A DNA stretch of 64,000 nt from Lineus longissimus (lineage: Eukaryota > Nemertea > Pilidiophora > Heteronemertea > Lineidae). The position numbers and the translations under genes were made by a program. Positions 36,500 through 49,827 of this stretch are shown here, piece by piece. Under the pieces are notes generated by a model. The model searched no databases and was not told where the DNA came from. It saw only the letters and a program-made list of their open reading frames with translations. Location: NCBI RefSeq assembly GCF_910592395.1, contig NC_088325.1, positions 13,082,109 to 13,146,108 of the forward strand, read 5' to 3'. Position 1 is the first letter of the stretch. Every line of letters starts with the position of its first letter.

Positions 36500-39400
36500 T
36501 CACACATGATAAACCTGATCAAATTCATTGTGCTCATCGACTTTATCTTGCAAAAGTTTCACGCGATCCTCTGAGATCAACTTCTTTCCCTTTTTATCTG
36601 TCTTCTTCATGGTATCCTCGTCGAGAATGTCATCGAAGGTCTCGGGCATCGGCTGCCCGAACGTCTCGGGCAGCATTATGCAGAGAAGCCCGGCAGTGAA
36701 GGCGAGACTACCATAGACTAGATATGGCAGAGTGCGATGGATGTCAATCTGTAGGAAAAAACGGTTGACGACGATTACTTGAAGGTCAAAGAGAGTATGA
36801 AAATTCAAAATGGAACAACCAGAAAAGACACTAGAGGTTGTGAAGCGATGTCAATTTTTTACATCAATCCCTGGCCTTGACCCCTCTGATGTCGCCTTAA
36901 AGGTGTGTAATATGTGACTCGCTCTACCAAAACTAGGCGCTTGTCGCATCTGAACTTGACAGGTTGATACGGACTTGTTGTTCATTTCCCTATTGTAGAC
37001 CTTTTGTGAAATGTGACCAAATCAGTTTGTAATAGATTTCACAAAAGGTCTACAATAGGGAAATGAACAACAAGTCCGTATCGACCTGTCGAGTTCAGAT
37101 GCGACAAGCGCCTAGTTTTGGTAGAGCGAGTCACATATATAGCAACATCTTGGCTCTTCACTCCATTGTTACACTGATGACAATCTCCACCACATGGTTT
37201 AATTTGACGTCCAAAATGGTGTCTTTAGCTGTGGCGTTGTCACCTGTTTGTCCTCTATGACTGGTGGTCACCCAAGTCGAAACCTTTATTTCCCCTTCAG
37301 ATCAGAATGATACTTACAAGTGCAATAATGAGAGGTGACATTATTCCTCCCGTCCTCGCGGCCACTGAAGTCAAACCCATTGCAACATTTCTGAAACGGA
37401 GAAAATTAATCACGACGTAGCAGAAATTGTGGTGTCGACAAAAACTTCCAAGAGGACAGTATTGATTATGGTGACGATTATGAAAAGTTTGACGAAAACG
37501 TGGGATCATTTCTCCTCTGAAATGTCATTTTGACATTTTGACAAATTGATCTTATCTGATACATGAATTAATACTGTTCTTTATTTTTTATATTCTCCTA
37601 TAAGCAAGATTCTGCCTTTAGCTTACAGACATCAAAACGTCATCATTCCTGATGAAGTCTGATCCCCACAGCCTATGAGAAACTCACCGTATTACAGTCG
37701 GGAATAATTCAGCAGAATATACATAAATGACAGCAAAAGACGCAGCGATGGTAAGTTTTCCCATCATGGCTAAGGTAGTGATGGTTTTGGAATAAACTGA
37801 AATGAAAGACGAAGACTTTTAAGACTTTTTGGTACATGTACATCATTTAGTGGCAGTATTACAAGAATACATCAATACATATAGAATTTCTTTGCAAAAT
37901 CGATTTCCACAATGCCAAAAATAGACCATTTTGAATGTTAACCCTCTAATGCTGGTCAGCATGATCCGAGACATATAATCACTTATGTGACCTCAGGCAG
38001 ACCACTTTACTTTAATAATTCCCTTGGATGAGCCTTGAAAGTGAGACTCTAAAGTGAGGCTTGATTCAACACACCACAAGAAAATTGTAATGAGGAACCG
38101 GGACGATTTATCCGCCGCGTGGCGCTGCAATCGATCATACCAAAACTCTCCATTTCCAATGCATTATCATGTTATTTCTGAGCCTGAAAACGAAACGATC
38201 GCTTATTTTCGACCGATTTCGGCGACGTTTGCATCTTCCTGTTTTAAATCTATTGAGCTATCAGTTTCTTAAGATAATTTTGCGGAAAATATGCGCGATG
38301 CCAGTTATTGGGCACGTTTTCTGTTGTTGAAAACCTGTGCAAAAATGTACGCAATGGTTTCCCGTGATTGACCTCATGCGACGTCAACAGACCAGAAAAT
38401 GACGTCATGGCGTCAGAAGGTACGATCGATTGTGGCGCCGCCACTGGCATTTATCTTAACGCCGGTTCCTCATTGGTTCTTCTCCCTGGCCAAAGATGAC
38501 ACCACTTGGCCAATTGCCGAAATCGGCGCCCAACTGTAGTGGCATGCAACCACTCGTTTCGACTTACCTGCTGGAAACATCATAACTCCTATACAACACA
38601 GTCCTCCTAAAACCATGTAGGAACACAGAATCGACCTTCGTCCAATTCTGCAAAAGAACATACATGTACTGTGGAACCTCCCTTAGCGGACACCTCTCTA
38701 TTAAGGACAACCTCTCTATTAAGGACACTAGTTTTGGTCCTAAATTGGTTGTTTCCATTCAGTTTGACCTCTTTAATCAGGACACCTCTCTATTAAGGAC
38801 AACCTCTCTATTAAGGACACTAGTTTTGGTCCTAAATTGGTTGTTTCCATTCAGTTTGACCTCTTTAATCAGGACACCTCTCTATTAAGGACAGCACTTG
38901 CCAGTCCCGAGGGTGTCCTTAATAGAGAGGTTCTACTGTAGTTGTAAATCTTTTTTGAAGGTCACCACTCATAGGACAGGTATAAGGTCTTCGACACCCC
39001 CACAACAACCCACTGTGCTGTGCAGTGCTGCACACTGACTTGCTCACGATTGTGATCCCAGCGATGAAATACAAGCGAAATGGGTCAAGTGACACACTGG
39101 TCTACCCAAAATATTCGAATCACATCAAACCACACCGATATTTACCTGCTCAATAAAACAATGGTCAGGAGGTAAGCAGGCCATTCTACAGCACCAGACA
39201 AGGCTACACTTATATACATACTGCTCCCAAGGGATCCAGCACTCATGGTCAGCCCGTAATAGACAGCGCTATTTACAAACCTGGAGGGAAAAAAGGCACA
39301 GATTAGTAAATCTTATGAAAGAATCAGAATAGTTCTACATGTAGATTGTAAGAGGAAGTACACAAACATATTTAAATGTGTTCTACTTTTCATCTTCTTC

Positions 39401-41054
39401 ACTGGTTTTAATAATTTCTTTGGTAAACCACATTATATCTTGATATCTTCTTGAGAACCATGGAATATTTTTCTAATTAAGTTTTTTTAAAGTTCCGAAA
39501 CTTTCAATAAAACTTGATCAATTAACTCACCAAGCATAAATCTGAATTATCGTTCTTTTCCTCAAGAGTTTATGCTTCCACAGATCAACCATGGAATATT
39601 TTTGGCCCTCGTGACTTTTAGCTGGTGGTGACAATTTGATTTCTGTTAACTTAGCACCATTTTTCTTGGCTATACTTTCGAGGATTTTTTCAGCCTGCTG
39701 GACCTTTCCCTGAATGAGGCACCATCTTGGACTCTCTGGAACAAACCTAGAATGTAAAAAAAAGAACCATGTACATGTCCTATAATAAAGAAAATCCTGA
39801 GATAAAGAATGACAACTATTATAAGAATCCATCGTGTACTTCCTTTACTTACTTCAAGCTCAACATGGAACAAATTGTACGTTAAGACTCAACTAAGATA
39901 AGTTCATCTGGTTGTGGTAGAAGAAAACATTTGTACGTGCAGAATCTTTATTGTGCTTCAGTTGGATATTAAGAGTTTTTGCTTGACTTATGGCCCACCA
40001 AATTATTTAGGGAGTTTTTTAGAGACAGAACAGAGATTTTAGAAAAGAGGGCATAATTTTTTTATATATTTGCACGCGACACTGAATTAACACTTCTAAA
40101 TCATCCAAAACATGAACAGTCTTACACAGCAGTCTTCACAACTCACCAATAAATTAAAAGTGAATTAAAAGTCCCTATAGCTGCCGTCACTGCCGATAAC
40201 GTCTTCCATTCTCGAATAAAATACGCAAACAACGCAAATACCATTATGCCTACAGCAAAGAACAACTGCATGAGCATTCCACACAGAGCGCGTTTGGACG
40301 ACCCCACTAACTCTGTCAAAAGTACAAAGGAGACAAGAATCGCACCACCGCAATGGAATCCCGTCATGAATCTTAGGGCGAAGTACATCTCCAAGTTGTA
40401 TGGGAAGGATGACAGGAAGGATGCGATTGTTAGGCCGACAGTGGTGTACATGACAGTCCAGAATCGCCCGTATTTATCCGAGATGATCCCAAAGAGGAGA
40501 GCGCCGATGAGGACTCCAAACATGTATACAGATTGCACCAGGCTGATTTTGTAGGCATCGCCGCATATCAAATGCCACTGAAAAAAATATATATTAATAT
40601 ATCGATATGAATTATGTCATTCTCGGGTAAATTATTAAATAAACCAATGTGGTGACATAGACATGTATAAAAAATTGTTTGCTGCTGATAAGTAACATCA
40701 TCTACTTTCATCTTTGTGCCATCTTTAGGTCAAGTCGCTGTCTCTCCAAGGGCAAGGGTCAGTGAAAGAAACACTTTTTGGATATTTTGGCCTGGGAACA
40801 TATCTCGGTCTCACCTCGGTTGCAATGGAAGTAAACTCGTGCGAATATTCAAACGTTTTGCACTCCAAGTCGCAAGTGTTGACAACAACTGATCCATCAG
40901 CTGTCAAGCAGGAAAACGCCGGCTTGGCACCAATAAACACCGTGTTCAGGTTGTGAAAGGCAATGTACCCATTGAGAAGTGCCACAGCCAAAAATATTTT
41001 CTTCTGATGCCGGCCCAACTCCCCGATCTCGCGAAATACATCGTCAATGTCCAT
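36500..41054 (-). CDS. SLC22-family organic ion transporter, complete 8-exon gene
   Basis: Major facilitator membrane carrier of the SLC22 (organic cation/anion/carnitine) family, expected at the plasma membrane; substrate cannot be told from sequence. Coding exons on the minus strand: 41054-40815, 40577-40147, 39746-39531, 39280-39146, 38647-38568, 37796-37688, 37390-37318, 36748-36500. All introns are GT-AG, phases agree, and the sum is 1533 nt (510 aa plus TGA). Start context is AAAATGG. Signature motifs: GIISDKYGR (residues 110-118, the MFS loop 2-3 motif), FVPESPRW (225-232), WFVNSAVYYGLTM (296-308), YSAELFPTVIRN (394-405) and LPETFGQPMPET (454-465). The first extracellular loop is short for the family but keeps Cys49, 61, 65 and 85. 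The C-terminal tail is charged and ends VYHV, a possible class II PDZ ligand (inference). Introns 4, 5 and 7 carry short DNA transposons. OCT, OAT and OCTN subtype is not resolved. Confidence 0.93.
36911..37137. mobile_element. Foldback MITE in SLC22 intron 7
   Basis: Left arm 36911-37012 and right arm 37036-37137 are reverse complements over 102 bp with about two mismatches and a 23-nt spacer. The ends read TATGTGACTCGC, which fits a TA target duplication followed by TGTGAC termini, as in Tc1/mariner-type non-autonomous elements. The near identity of the arms suggests a young insertion. It lies wholly inside intron 7 (36749-37317). Confidence 0.85.
38089..38474. mobile_element. MITE in SLC22 intron 5
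   Basis: A 386-bp segment bounded by inverted 13-bp ends (AATGAGGAACCGG and its reverse complement) lies within intron 5 (37797-38567). The interior has no ORF of note. The target duplication is not clear, so the superfamily is undetermined. Confidence 0.6.
38669..38938. mobile_element. Tigger/pogo-like MITE in SLC22 intron 4, with internal 92-bp duplication
   Basis: The right end, read inward, is CAGTAGAACCTCTC and the left end is CTGTGGAACCTCCC; both are flanked by TA. CAGT termini plus a TA target are typical of pogo/Tigger elements. Inside, a 92-bp unit (starting at 38691, 38783 and 38875) with the phrase CTCTCTATTAAGGACA is repeated twice with a partial third copy, nearly identical between copies. 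Confidence 0.65.
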
Positions 41055-41080
41055 TTTAATGATTGGAATCTATCATTGGG

Positions 41081-41090
41081 TTATTTATAT
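41081..41090 (-). promoter_or_regulatory. Possible TATA box of the SLC22 gene
   Basis: The minus strand reads ATATAAATAA about 27-36 nt upstream of the ATG. If used, the 5' leader would be nearly absent, so a more distal promoter is at least as likely. Confidence 0.2.
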
Positions 41091-44000
41091 TGCATAAGGG
41101 GTGTTTTCACTTTTACATATGGTGATTAAAGGCAGTTTTTGATGAGTTTCTAACTCAAAGTCAAAAATACGTGTCACTTGTCAACCATTTTGGCCCAATG
41201 CACTCTGGGTAGATTTAAAGGGATTTTTAGTTCGTCACTCTTCGGACAGATGGCAGCCGTGCATTTGTTAATTGATAAGCAGCCGGAAGAGTTCAAATAA
41301 CCAACTAGAAGAGTAAGTTGGGGCTCCTGCTCAGTCGTTTTCCCCTGAAGATGAGGCATGGTCTCTCTAGCTGTCTATTGGATGGCAACACTGAAATATG
41401 GGAACAATCATAGATGTTTCATGTACGCCGTACTCAACGGAGCACTCCAGTTCCAGTTTTTACGCATAGATGCCGCTCCGATCGGATCTCGTAATTGCGA
41501 GATCAGTATATCCTTAAACTTTTGGCCCATCCTTAAAATGATACAACACCCCCTGAAAAACCTAAAAGGTTCTCAGCCCACTGGCTTGTCCCGGACAGAA
41601 TTCGCGCGGGTGCTGGCCAAAAAGAGAATGGCCATACTTTTGTACCGCGTAGGTTTTTAATGGGCCTTGGCCAATTTTTGATGACTAAGTTTTATTTCGG
41701 AATTAAAATTTCGGGGAAAAAAGTTAAGGTAGGTGAATACATTTATGAATAGATAGAATTTATGTCAATCCGGTGTTTTTTAAAGGGTACATCTCTATAC
41801 TTCTTATAATTAAGCTCTATTTCGCCCCGCCAATTTAGGACCTTTTTCTTGAGAAAATCATGGGTGAGGACCAAAACTAATTCTTCAAACATGTTATCTG
41901 GCTTTTGGTCCGGCAGCTAGAATGATAATTGCATGTGAAAAACGGAGAAAAACAGCAGAATGTAATTTTATCGGCTTCTTGAGAAATTTGTTTCACAACA
42001 GATATTTTTTGGTCAAAAGTGACCGCATCACACAACAAGTTCACCACAAGTACTCTTCGACAACAGTATGTACGTACATTCAATGGCGGCCATTTCATTA
42101 CTCATTCGATCGGCGGGAAGGCAGGTTTCGCAGCGCTTACGAAGAGCTACGAACGACGGAGAGTTCCCAGGTTCCTCCGAGTCGTGCTACCGATATGAAA
42201 GCCGGTTACCTAATGTTGCGTAAATTAATTTGCGTCTGATATTAAATCTGACTGTTCAAAGACGCGCTTTCAAGTGCTATAATCGAATGAAATAGTCATT
42301 AACTGTTTAATCAACAGGTTTAATGAGTACAAATTGACCCAGATGAAGAAAGGTGACAAAATGATCACTCAATTGTTTTATTGCCTAACCTTCAGTACAT
42401 CAGTTGACCGTAATTAGCTGTATCCCGCGGGGTCGTGTGATCGACCAGGATGCATTTATGCAAACCACGAACATTTCGCGCGCGTTTATATTCGCGATAT
42501 GATATCAAAACGTTGTATATATTTTCGTGGCGACAGATTGGCCGAGTCGTAACGAATTCGTTTAGATCATCACAGCGTCAGTTTTCCAACAAGCGCAGGA
42601 TGAACGTAAGCATCGCCTACTTGTCCGTAATATTTACACTCCGGACGCAGTGGACCAACCTCGTCCTGTCGCCCGCGGTACGACGAAGGCAGGACAATCG
42701 GGATGACGAAATGGACTGCGTAGGAGTCTAGTAATTTTCAGCTGCTGCACAGTCGAACGAATTCGGTTACTTTAGAACTAAATGTTCTTAATTTGTAATT
42801 CGTAATTACCGTAGCGAAACCTCATTTATATTTGTCATATGAGGTAGAAAGTTCGCGACCCGGATGCAGGTGACTGTCCTGAAGGCCGCTCCCCCGACCT
42901 CACGAGTAAGAGACCCAGCTCACCTTGCGGTCGACCCCAGCATGACTCGCGAGTAGGCCTACTCGATGAGTGTCTTAATTTAATTAGTTTGTGATTCACA
43001 CTCTATGTAACTCGCATCACTTTAACACGCATGGCCGGAAGGATGAGGGGGGGGGCGGGGTTCGAACATGACGAACGCGTAGGAATTAGACAGAAGTGTC
43101 TGGCAGCTTTCTCGAGCTTTGCGTTTCGAGTTTTACTGGTATGACTATACTCCATGGTATAAGGGATGATTCTATGTATACAGCGGGAGCGAACTGTAAC
43201 GCAGACAAACATTTTTAACTGAGGACAGTACGCGCATACACGGCGTAAGGGTTAACAATGTCCATTGTGTATTTCGTGATCCGGATGTCCAGGAAAGACA
43301 TTAACGTTTTGAACTTTGCGGTGGGATGGCTCCAATTTATTGCCACCGTTTTCGTGAACATTTTAAATGCTGTTTGGAAAAGAGGGGGCGAAGGCAGGCC
43401 GGCGTAGAAGAAGCAAATGTCCCCTGGAAATGGTGTCGAGCCCTATTGATTGTATTCTCCCCCATTTCTAAACGATATTTTACTTTTGAGCTACAAATGT
43501 GTGTACAACTGTACTACTTTCACTACGAGTAGGCTTCTCGTGCTGTTCCTGGGTCCAATAGTCGAAAGGAACCGTAGAATAAAAAAACACTTCCTGGAAA
43601 CCGCTGTTGCCGCAAAATGATCACACAATACTGTTGTTGTTAAAAATGATGGAAAGCATTGTAAGTTCAATAGAAACAGAATAAACTTGGTCACTCCCAA
43701 AGAACATCTGTCAGAACTTGAAATGTTCTTTCAATTTCTTAAATTTTATTTGGGCGGCACTCCCCTCGGGCACCCCCAAGCAGGAGCAGTCATAGCAAGG
43801 TGTCCCTGGGTGCACGTTTGAGGAAATTTGCTGCGACGAAAATTAAGTTCAGCAGCATGATATATACTGATTCATTCAGACATGTTAGATGTTTAGACTT
43901 TGAAGTCGACAGTCTCGGTGATGAAGTCGGGGTGGGAGTCGGAAACGCACGAAGAATGATCGGTACGATTCGGGAGTGTTCGTGTGGGCTGATCGGCTGC

Positions 44001-47000
44001 TTGACTGGTCTCTTCTCTCCGGATGCTACTGCAGCCTGATGATGTGGAAAGCTGTCCGCGGTCATTCATTCAGTGGTTCGTCATAGACGTTCACAATAAT
44101 TTGCATGTCGTACTTAGTACATATATACATGTATATGATATTTGCCGATTATCAAAATTCGCTATTGAATGGCAGAGTCAACTGGCCGGGTAATGCTAAT
44201 TGAGTGCATGTAGTTAGACGTTTTACTCCGAGGGGTCGCCGATGGTACTGTAAGAAACCTAGTCTCCGCGTTCAGGGAGAAGAGATACAGACGCACAGTG
44301 CCCATGGTGTGCTTCGGCAGAGCTTTTTAAATGCCCTTCGCGTTCGACACCTGTCTTCGGACCCGCGGCGCGGCGAAGGCGAAGATCCTCGTTTGAACTT
44401 TGACTGTTATCATGGGGCGTCCGGCTGAGCGAAAGTCTATCTCAATGACAGTTTTGGCGGGGAGGGATAGACGTCCGTAAAATGCCATCTACAAGTAATT
44501 ACATCGTTGATAATGACAGAATCATGTCGAAATTAATTTTCCGGCCAGGCGCTGGTCATGGGAGCTCCCAATCATGGCCAGTGCCCCTTGACCTGTGCAA
44601 AATAGTTTCAGCGCACGAGCTACATTTCGAATTATTCTGTCAAAATTAATTGCAACTTTGCATCAGAATTTGACTCTAATGAATGAACTTTAGGCCTAAT
44701 GGCTGACCGCTGCGTATCCTGGTCTAGTGGCCGGCTAGTGTCTGCAGTCGTCTGCTAGACCAATGATGACGACCTCTCTGGACAGTTTATAAAGTCGGTC
44801 AAAACTTGCAAGATTCTGAAAGAGTTTTGATGTTTTTTCATGGTATCCATACCTCACATGATATCTCTTTTGAACCTTGAGTCCGTCCTTTTGTTTTTTG
44901 CGTGCGTGGACAAGGCGTATGTATATAGCGCCTCTGGTAGTGGCGCCAAAAAATCCTTTTGCCACGACTATCATTCGAAACGTATAAGAAAAGACCGTCT
45001 TGTATGCGTCATCATAGAAATATCAACAATTAATTAGCACAAATGAGACATTGTTACTTTCTATCAGACTTTGTTTTCAAGTGTTTCAAAATTCGCGTTG
45101 GCGGCGACCGAGGCGCCGAACGAGACGGCATCAGTCTTTGGGGGCGGGTCAAGAAATTGTCGAACATCTTTAGCGACGAATTTTCTTTCACACGATCACG
45201 TTCGAAACTTCACACTTTATGTGTGATCGCGTTCTGTTTATAAATCAAGGCATTTGTCCTTCCTATCTCTTGAAAATTATCAATTGCGATTGTTCTTCGT
45301 GAAAGCGCGGGTAAGTCCGGTGCCAATTTGGCGCGGTTTTGAGCGGCGCCATAATATTGGCGGGTCTGCTGCATGGCGCGTGTTTACTTTTTCCGCCTGC
45401 AATGTTTGGAGCTCCATATCATTAGTGTTTGATTTTCGGCCGTTAAATCCCGGATTGCTACACTGAGTAATTACTTCAATTAATATTTTGTCTAGAAATG
45501 AGTGATGAGTATAACCCATCTTGGCCAAACCAGTGCTCGGGTAAATCAAAACAACAAACTCTTTGTCTTGTTGACGCGGCGAGGCGACGATATTTGAAAG
45601 CAATTAAATTGTAACAATTGACCTCGAGATGTTAATAAACTATTTTATTACTTGTATAAAAGATCGCCCTGGGAGGGATCATGAGCATTTTGCATGACAC
45701 TTGTTGAAAGTTTTCACCCGAAGAAGGCCATGCATCTTGCATTGAAATCCGTACGAAGGCCTTAGAGAATATGGTGACCACGCGTTCATCTTGAGTGAAG
45801 TCAACTTTGGTCCAATTCACCTTTACTTTCAATGTTTTACCCATGTTTGGTGTACACGTTGAGACGCATAAAATGCACTATACGACGTGTACTTTGATCA
45901 ACCTTGTATGAATCATCACGATATATGGCGGGGGTGTGATTCGATATCTAGACGAGGTCAAGGACAGGTGTATTTAGTGTTAAAACGTGACTCAATGGAG
46001 AATAATATTCTTATCAAGTTTTAAGTATTGAGCTAGAGATTGATTAATTATAATGTAATATTTCGAAGGGGTACTCGACTGTATTCTAACGTATTTTCAT
46101 GAACGTTCGCAACCTAAATTCAATTTCTATCGGTGGGAAAAACTAATATCTGTCTAAATCTGTAAAAGAGCAGGTCTTTCAGTGACCCAAAGTCTTGAAA
46201 TAACCTGGCTTCGACGCCAGCTTCTGCAGTGGCGCGCGTGTTGCGATAAATCGGTGTTCCGTGCCTGACATTTCAAAGAAAAACTGGCTTCTTGGAAAGT
46301 GTCAACAGGCATGTTGTATCAAATCGTCATATTCATTACTTCACAAAGGCCCTGGGTCATTCACGGAGGGTTTCTGCCCCGGGGACTTGGTATATATATA
46401 GACGACGGCGGCGACAGTCGGCCAGGGTTAAACAAGAGAACAATTGTGTGACATCCACAACAATATCCAAATTCCGTCCTTAAACCTGCCAATCAAGGGC
46501 CTAATGAAGAAGTGAATAGCCACTACTGATATTCATTTATATTCATTTAACCTAAGGCGACCCCCAATGAGAAAATATTTACGCTTGAAGAAATAGTCAA
46601 GATTTTCAATGTTTTTGAAAACAATTTTGGTATCGTACTACCAGACTATTCGTCTGGTGGCGGTGCTCAAAACGATGTTTCAACGCGTGTCACTCTAACA
46701 TGGTTATCCTCGGAACAAAACTAAGTAAATACGCTAAATTGTGTTTTTTCGAGAGGTATTATCAGACCTGTATGTTGGCCTTTCTTTTGGTTTTTACTTA
46801 ATACCGTGACAGGTCTTTACAAACTAATTGACGCCTGTTTGGTCACACATTGTTACAACCAGCGCGAAAGAAAACACTGTGATGGCGGCTCGGTTACCAA
46901 ATTCAAATAATTCCTGTCAAGAAATCATTATTTGATATAATTTACACTCACAACTACTTGAATTAGCTAGCTAATGTACCTTGGCATAATCCTCATTATA

Positions 47001-48160
47001 AAATTATTTCAGTTGGTTGAACAAATGTCATTTTAATTGCAACGACCGCACTCGAAGAAACCTCCGAAAATCTCGCCCAATTTTGGGATTATTTTTTCTC
47101 AGAAAATAGCATGGCCGTTTGCTGAGTGACACTTGGCAGTTCTAAACTTTGTACCAAGTGACGTGCTTCATTTTTTCCCTGGGATTTGCACTTTTGAACG
47201 TCCAAGGACACTTTTCTTATTGTCCTGCCAACAAAGTGAAAACCGTGCGCCAGGCGAAATCAAAAGCGTCGAAATCAGCGCGACTCGATTTGTCCGAACG
47301 CTAAACTCTGTCGTTACCAATAATTGGAAGATGAAGCCATTATCTTATTACCGTAAATGCCATATTCACATTTCTGTAACATACCTTGCATTCCTGAGAC
47401 ATTCCATAGTATGAAAAATTACACAAGGCCAGCCAGTCATTAGTAATTAGCGCTGATGCCATGATGATCAGCGATAGAAACGATAACGGTTGCAATTGGC
47501 GTGATATTCTTGTGCAAGGTAAAACAAAGTAAAAAGTTTTGAAATCGGGACAAAATTATATCTGTAGTTGTTTATTTCGTACCACAAAAAGTACATGAGA
47601 TTCGTGGTGCATATACAGAGGTAGGGCACGGTGCAGGAGAAACAAATAGGCCTACACAAGAAATAACCCATGTTTATACTCGTACTCGGCATCGACACGC
47701 TGATATCAATGTAATTGACAAGTGGCTACCCCCGGCTTTCTTTGGGACACCCTGTACATGTGGCCAAACTAATAATATACTAATGACAGTGGTTTTTGGT
47801 TCCCTTGTTATGGCTATCATTCGAATTATACCTCTTACAAAAGTATGTTTTGGTGCTGCTGATAATTTAGTGGGGAATCAGTGTCAGTTATGCCAGGAAT
47901 GTGTCTAGCTTTTGCAACAAAACAAAAAAACTTACCCTGATATATATTGGTAAATAAACAGGAATAATGGATTCAATTCAGGCGATGCTCTGGAATCTGT
48001 GGAGAAATAATTGACAAAAATTATTAACATAACTCGTATTGTTGTCTTTTAATGAGCCCATCAGTAAATATTGCGAGTTTTGTCAATTTGTTTAACCCTT
48101 TATGGGCTGTGTGCGCAGCAGTCACATCCCAGCATAACGACATGGTCAAGATGAAGACTA
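41091..48160. other. Intergenic stretch upstream of SLC22
   Basis: No supported gene. A TATA-like TATATAT at 42516-42522 precedes an ATG at 42600 that opens a 43-codon frame with a weakly signal-like start. A second TATA-like GGTATATATATAG lies near 46390. Neither leads to a recognisable gene. Confidence 0.5.
42600..42731 (+). CDS. Doubtful 43-codon frame behind a TATA-like box
   Basis: The ATG at 42600 lies 78 nt after TATATAT. The peptide begins MNVSIAYLSVIFTL, a short hydrophobic stretch, then RRR and an acidic tail. A donor-like GTAGGA follows codon 40. It could be a first exon or chance; the same frame is open upstream as well. Confidence 0.15.
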   Translation: MNVSIAYLSVIFTLRTQWTNLVLSPAVRRRQDNRDDEMDCVGV

Positions 48161-48510
48161 TACAGTTGAGGTCAGAAGTTTACATACACCTGGGTCGAAA
48201 ACATTCAACTCAAATTTTCAAAAGGTTTCATTGTACTTACAAAAACGATTTTGATGTGATAATATACCTCAGAGGTCTACTTTATTTTCTTACTGCATTC
48301 GTTTATTTCAGTTTCTTTATTTCAGAATTAGTTGACATAGTTTGATATCTCTATTGAAACCAGTGGGTCAAAAGTTTACATACACCAAGTGAAACTCTAA
48401 AAACACAACCTTGAATCAAGAAGAAATTGACATCTAGGGCCTCACAGATGATTTCACAGGCCATTGGCCACTATAGAAATTATGTAATAACCCAAGCGTT
48501 CTTTAGGGGC

Positions 48511-48520
48511 TATATAAAAA
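48511..48520 (+). promoter_or_regulatory. TATA box of the Tc1-like transposase
   Basis: TATATAAAAA lies 53 nt upstream of the transposase ATG, between the left IR and the gene. Transcription would start roughly 30 nt downstream, leaving a short leader. Confidence 0.5.
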
Positions 48521-48566
48521 GGCGTTTCTATAGTGTATAGCCCATTCCAGTGTTCACAAGCATTGA

Positions 48567-49595
<1,029 letters not shown>

Positions 49596-49827
49596 AGTAT
49601 TACTGTATGTAAACTTTTGACCCACTGGTTTTAATAGAGATATCAAACTCTGTCAAATAATTCTGAAATAAAGAAACAGAAATAAACGAATGCAGTAAGA
49701 AAATAAAGTAGACCTCTGAGGTATATTATCACATCAAAATCGTTTTTGTAAGTACAATGAAACATTTTGAAAATTTGAGTTGAATGTTTTCGACCCAGGT
49801 GTATGTAAACTTCTGACCTCAACTGTA

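Noticed and set aside
43258-43407. 49-codon plus-strand ORF with a hydrophobic stretch
   Set aside because: Too short, no promoter or splice support, no family match.
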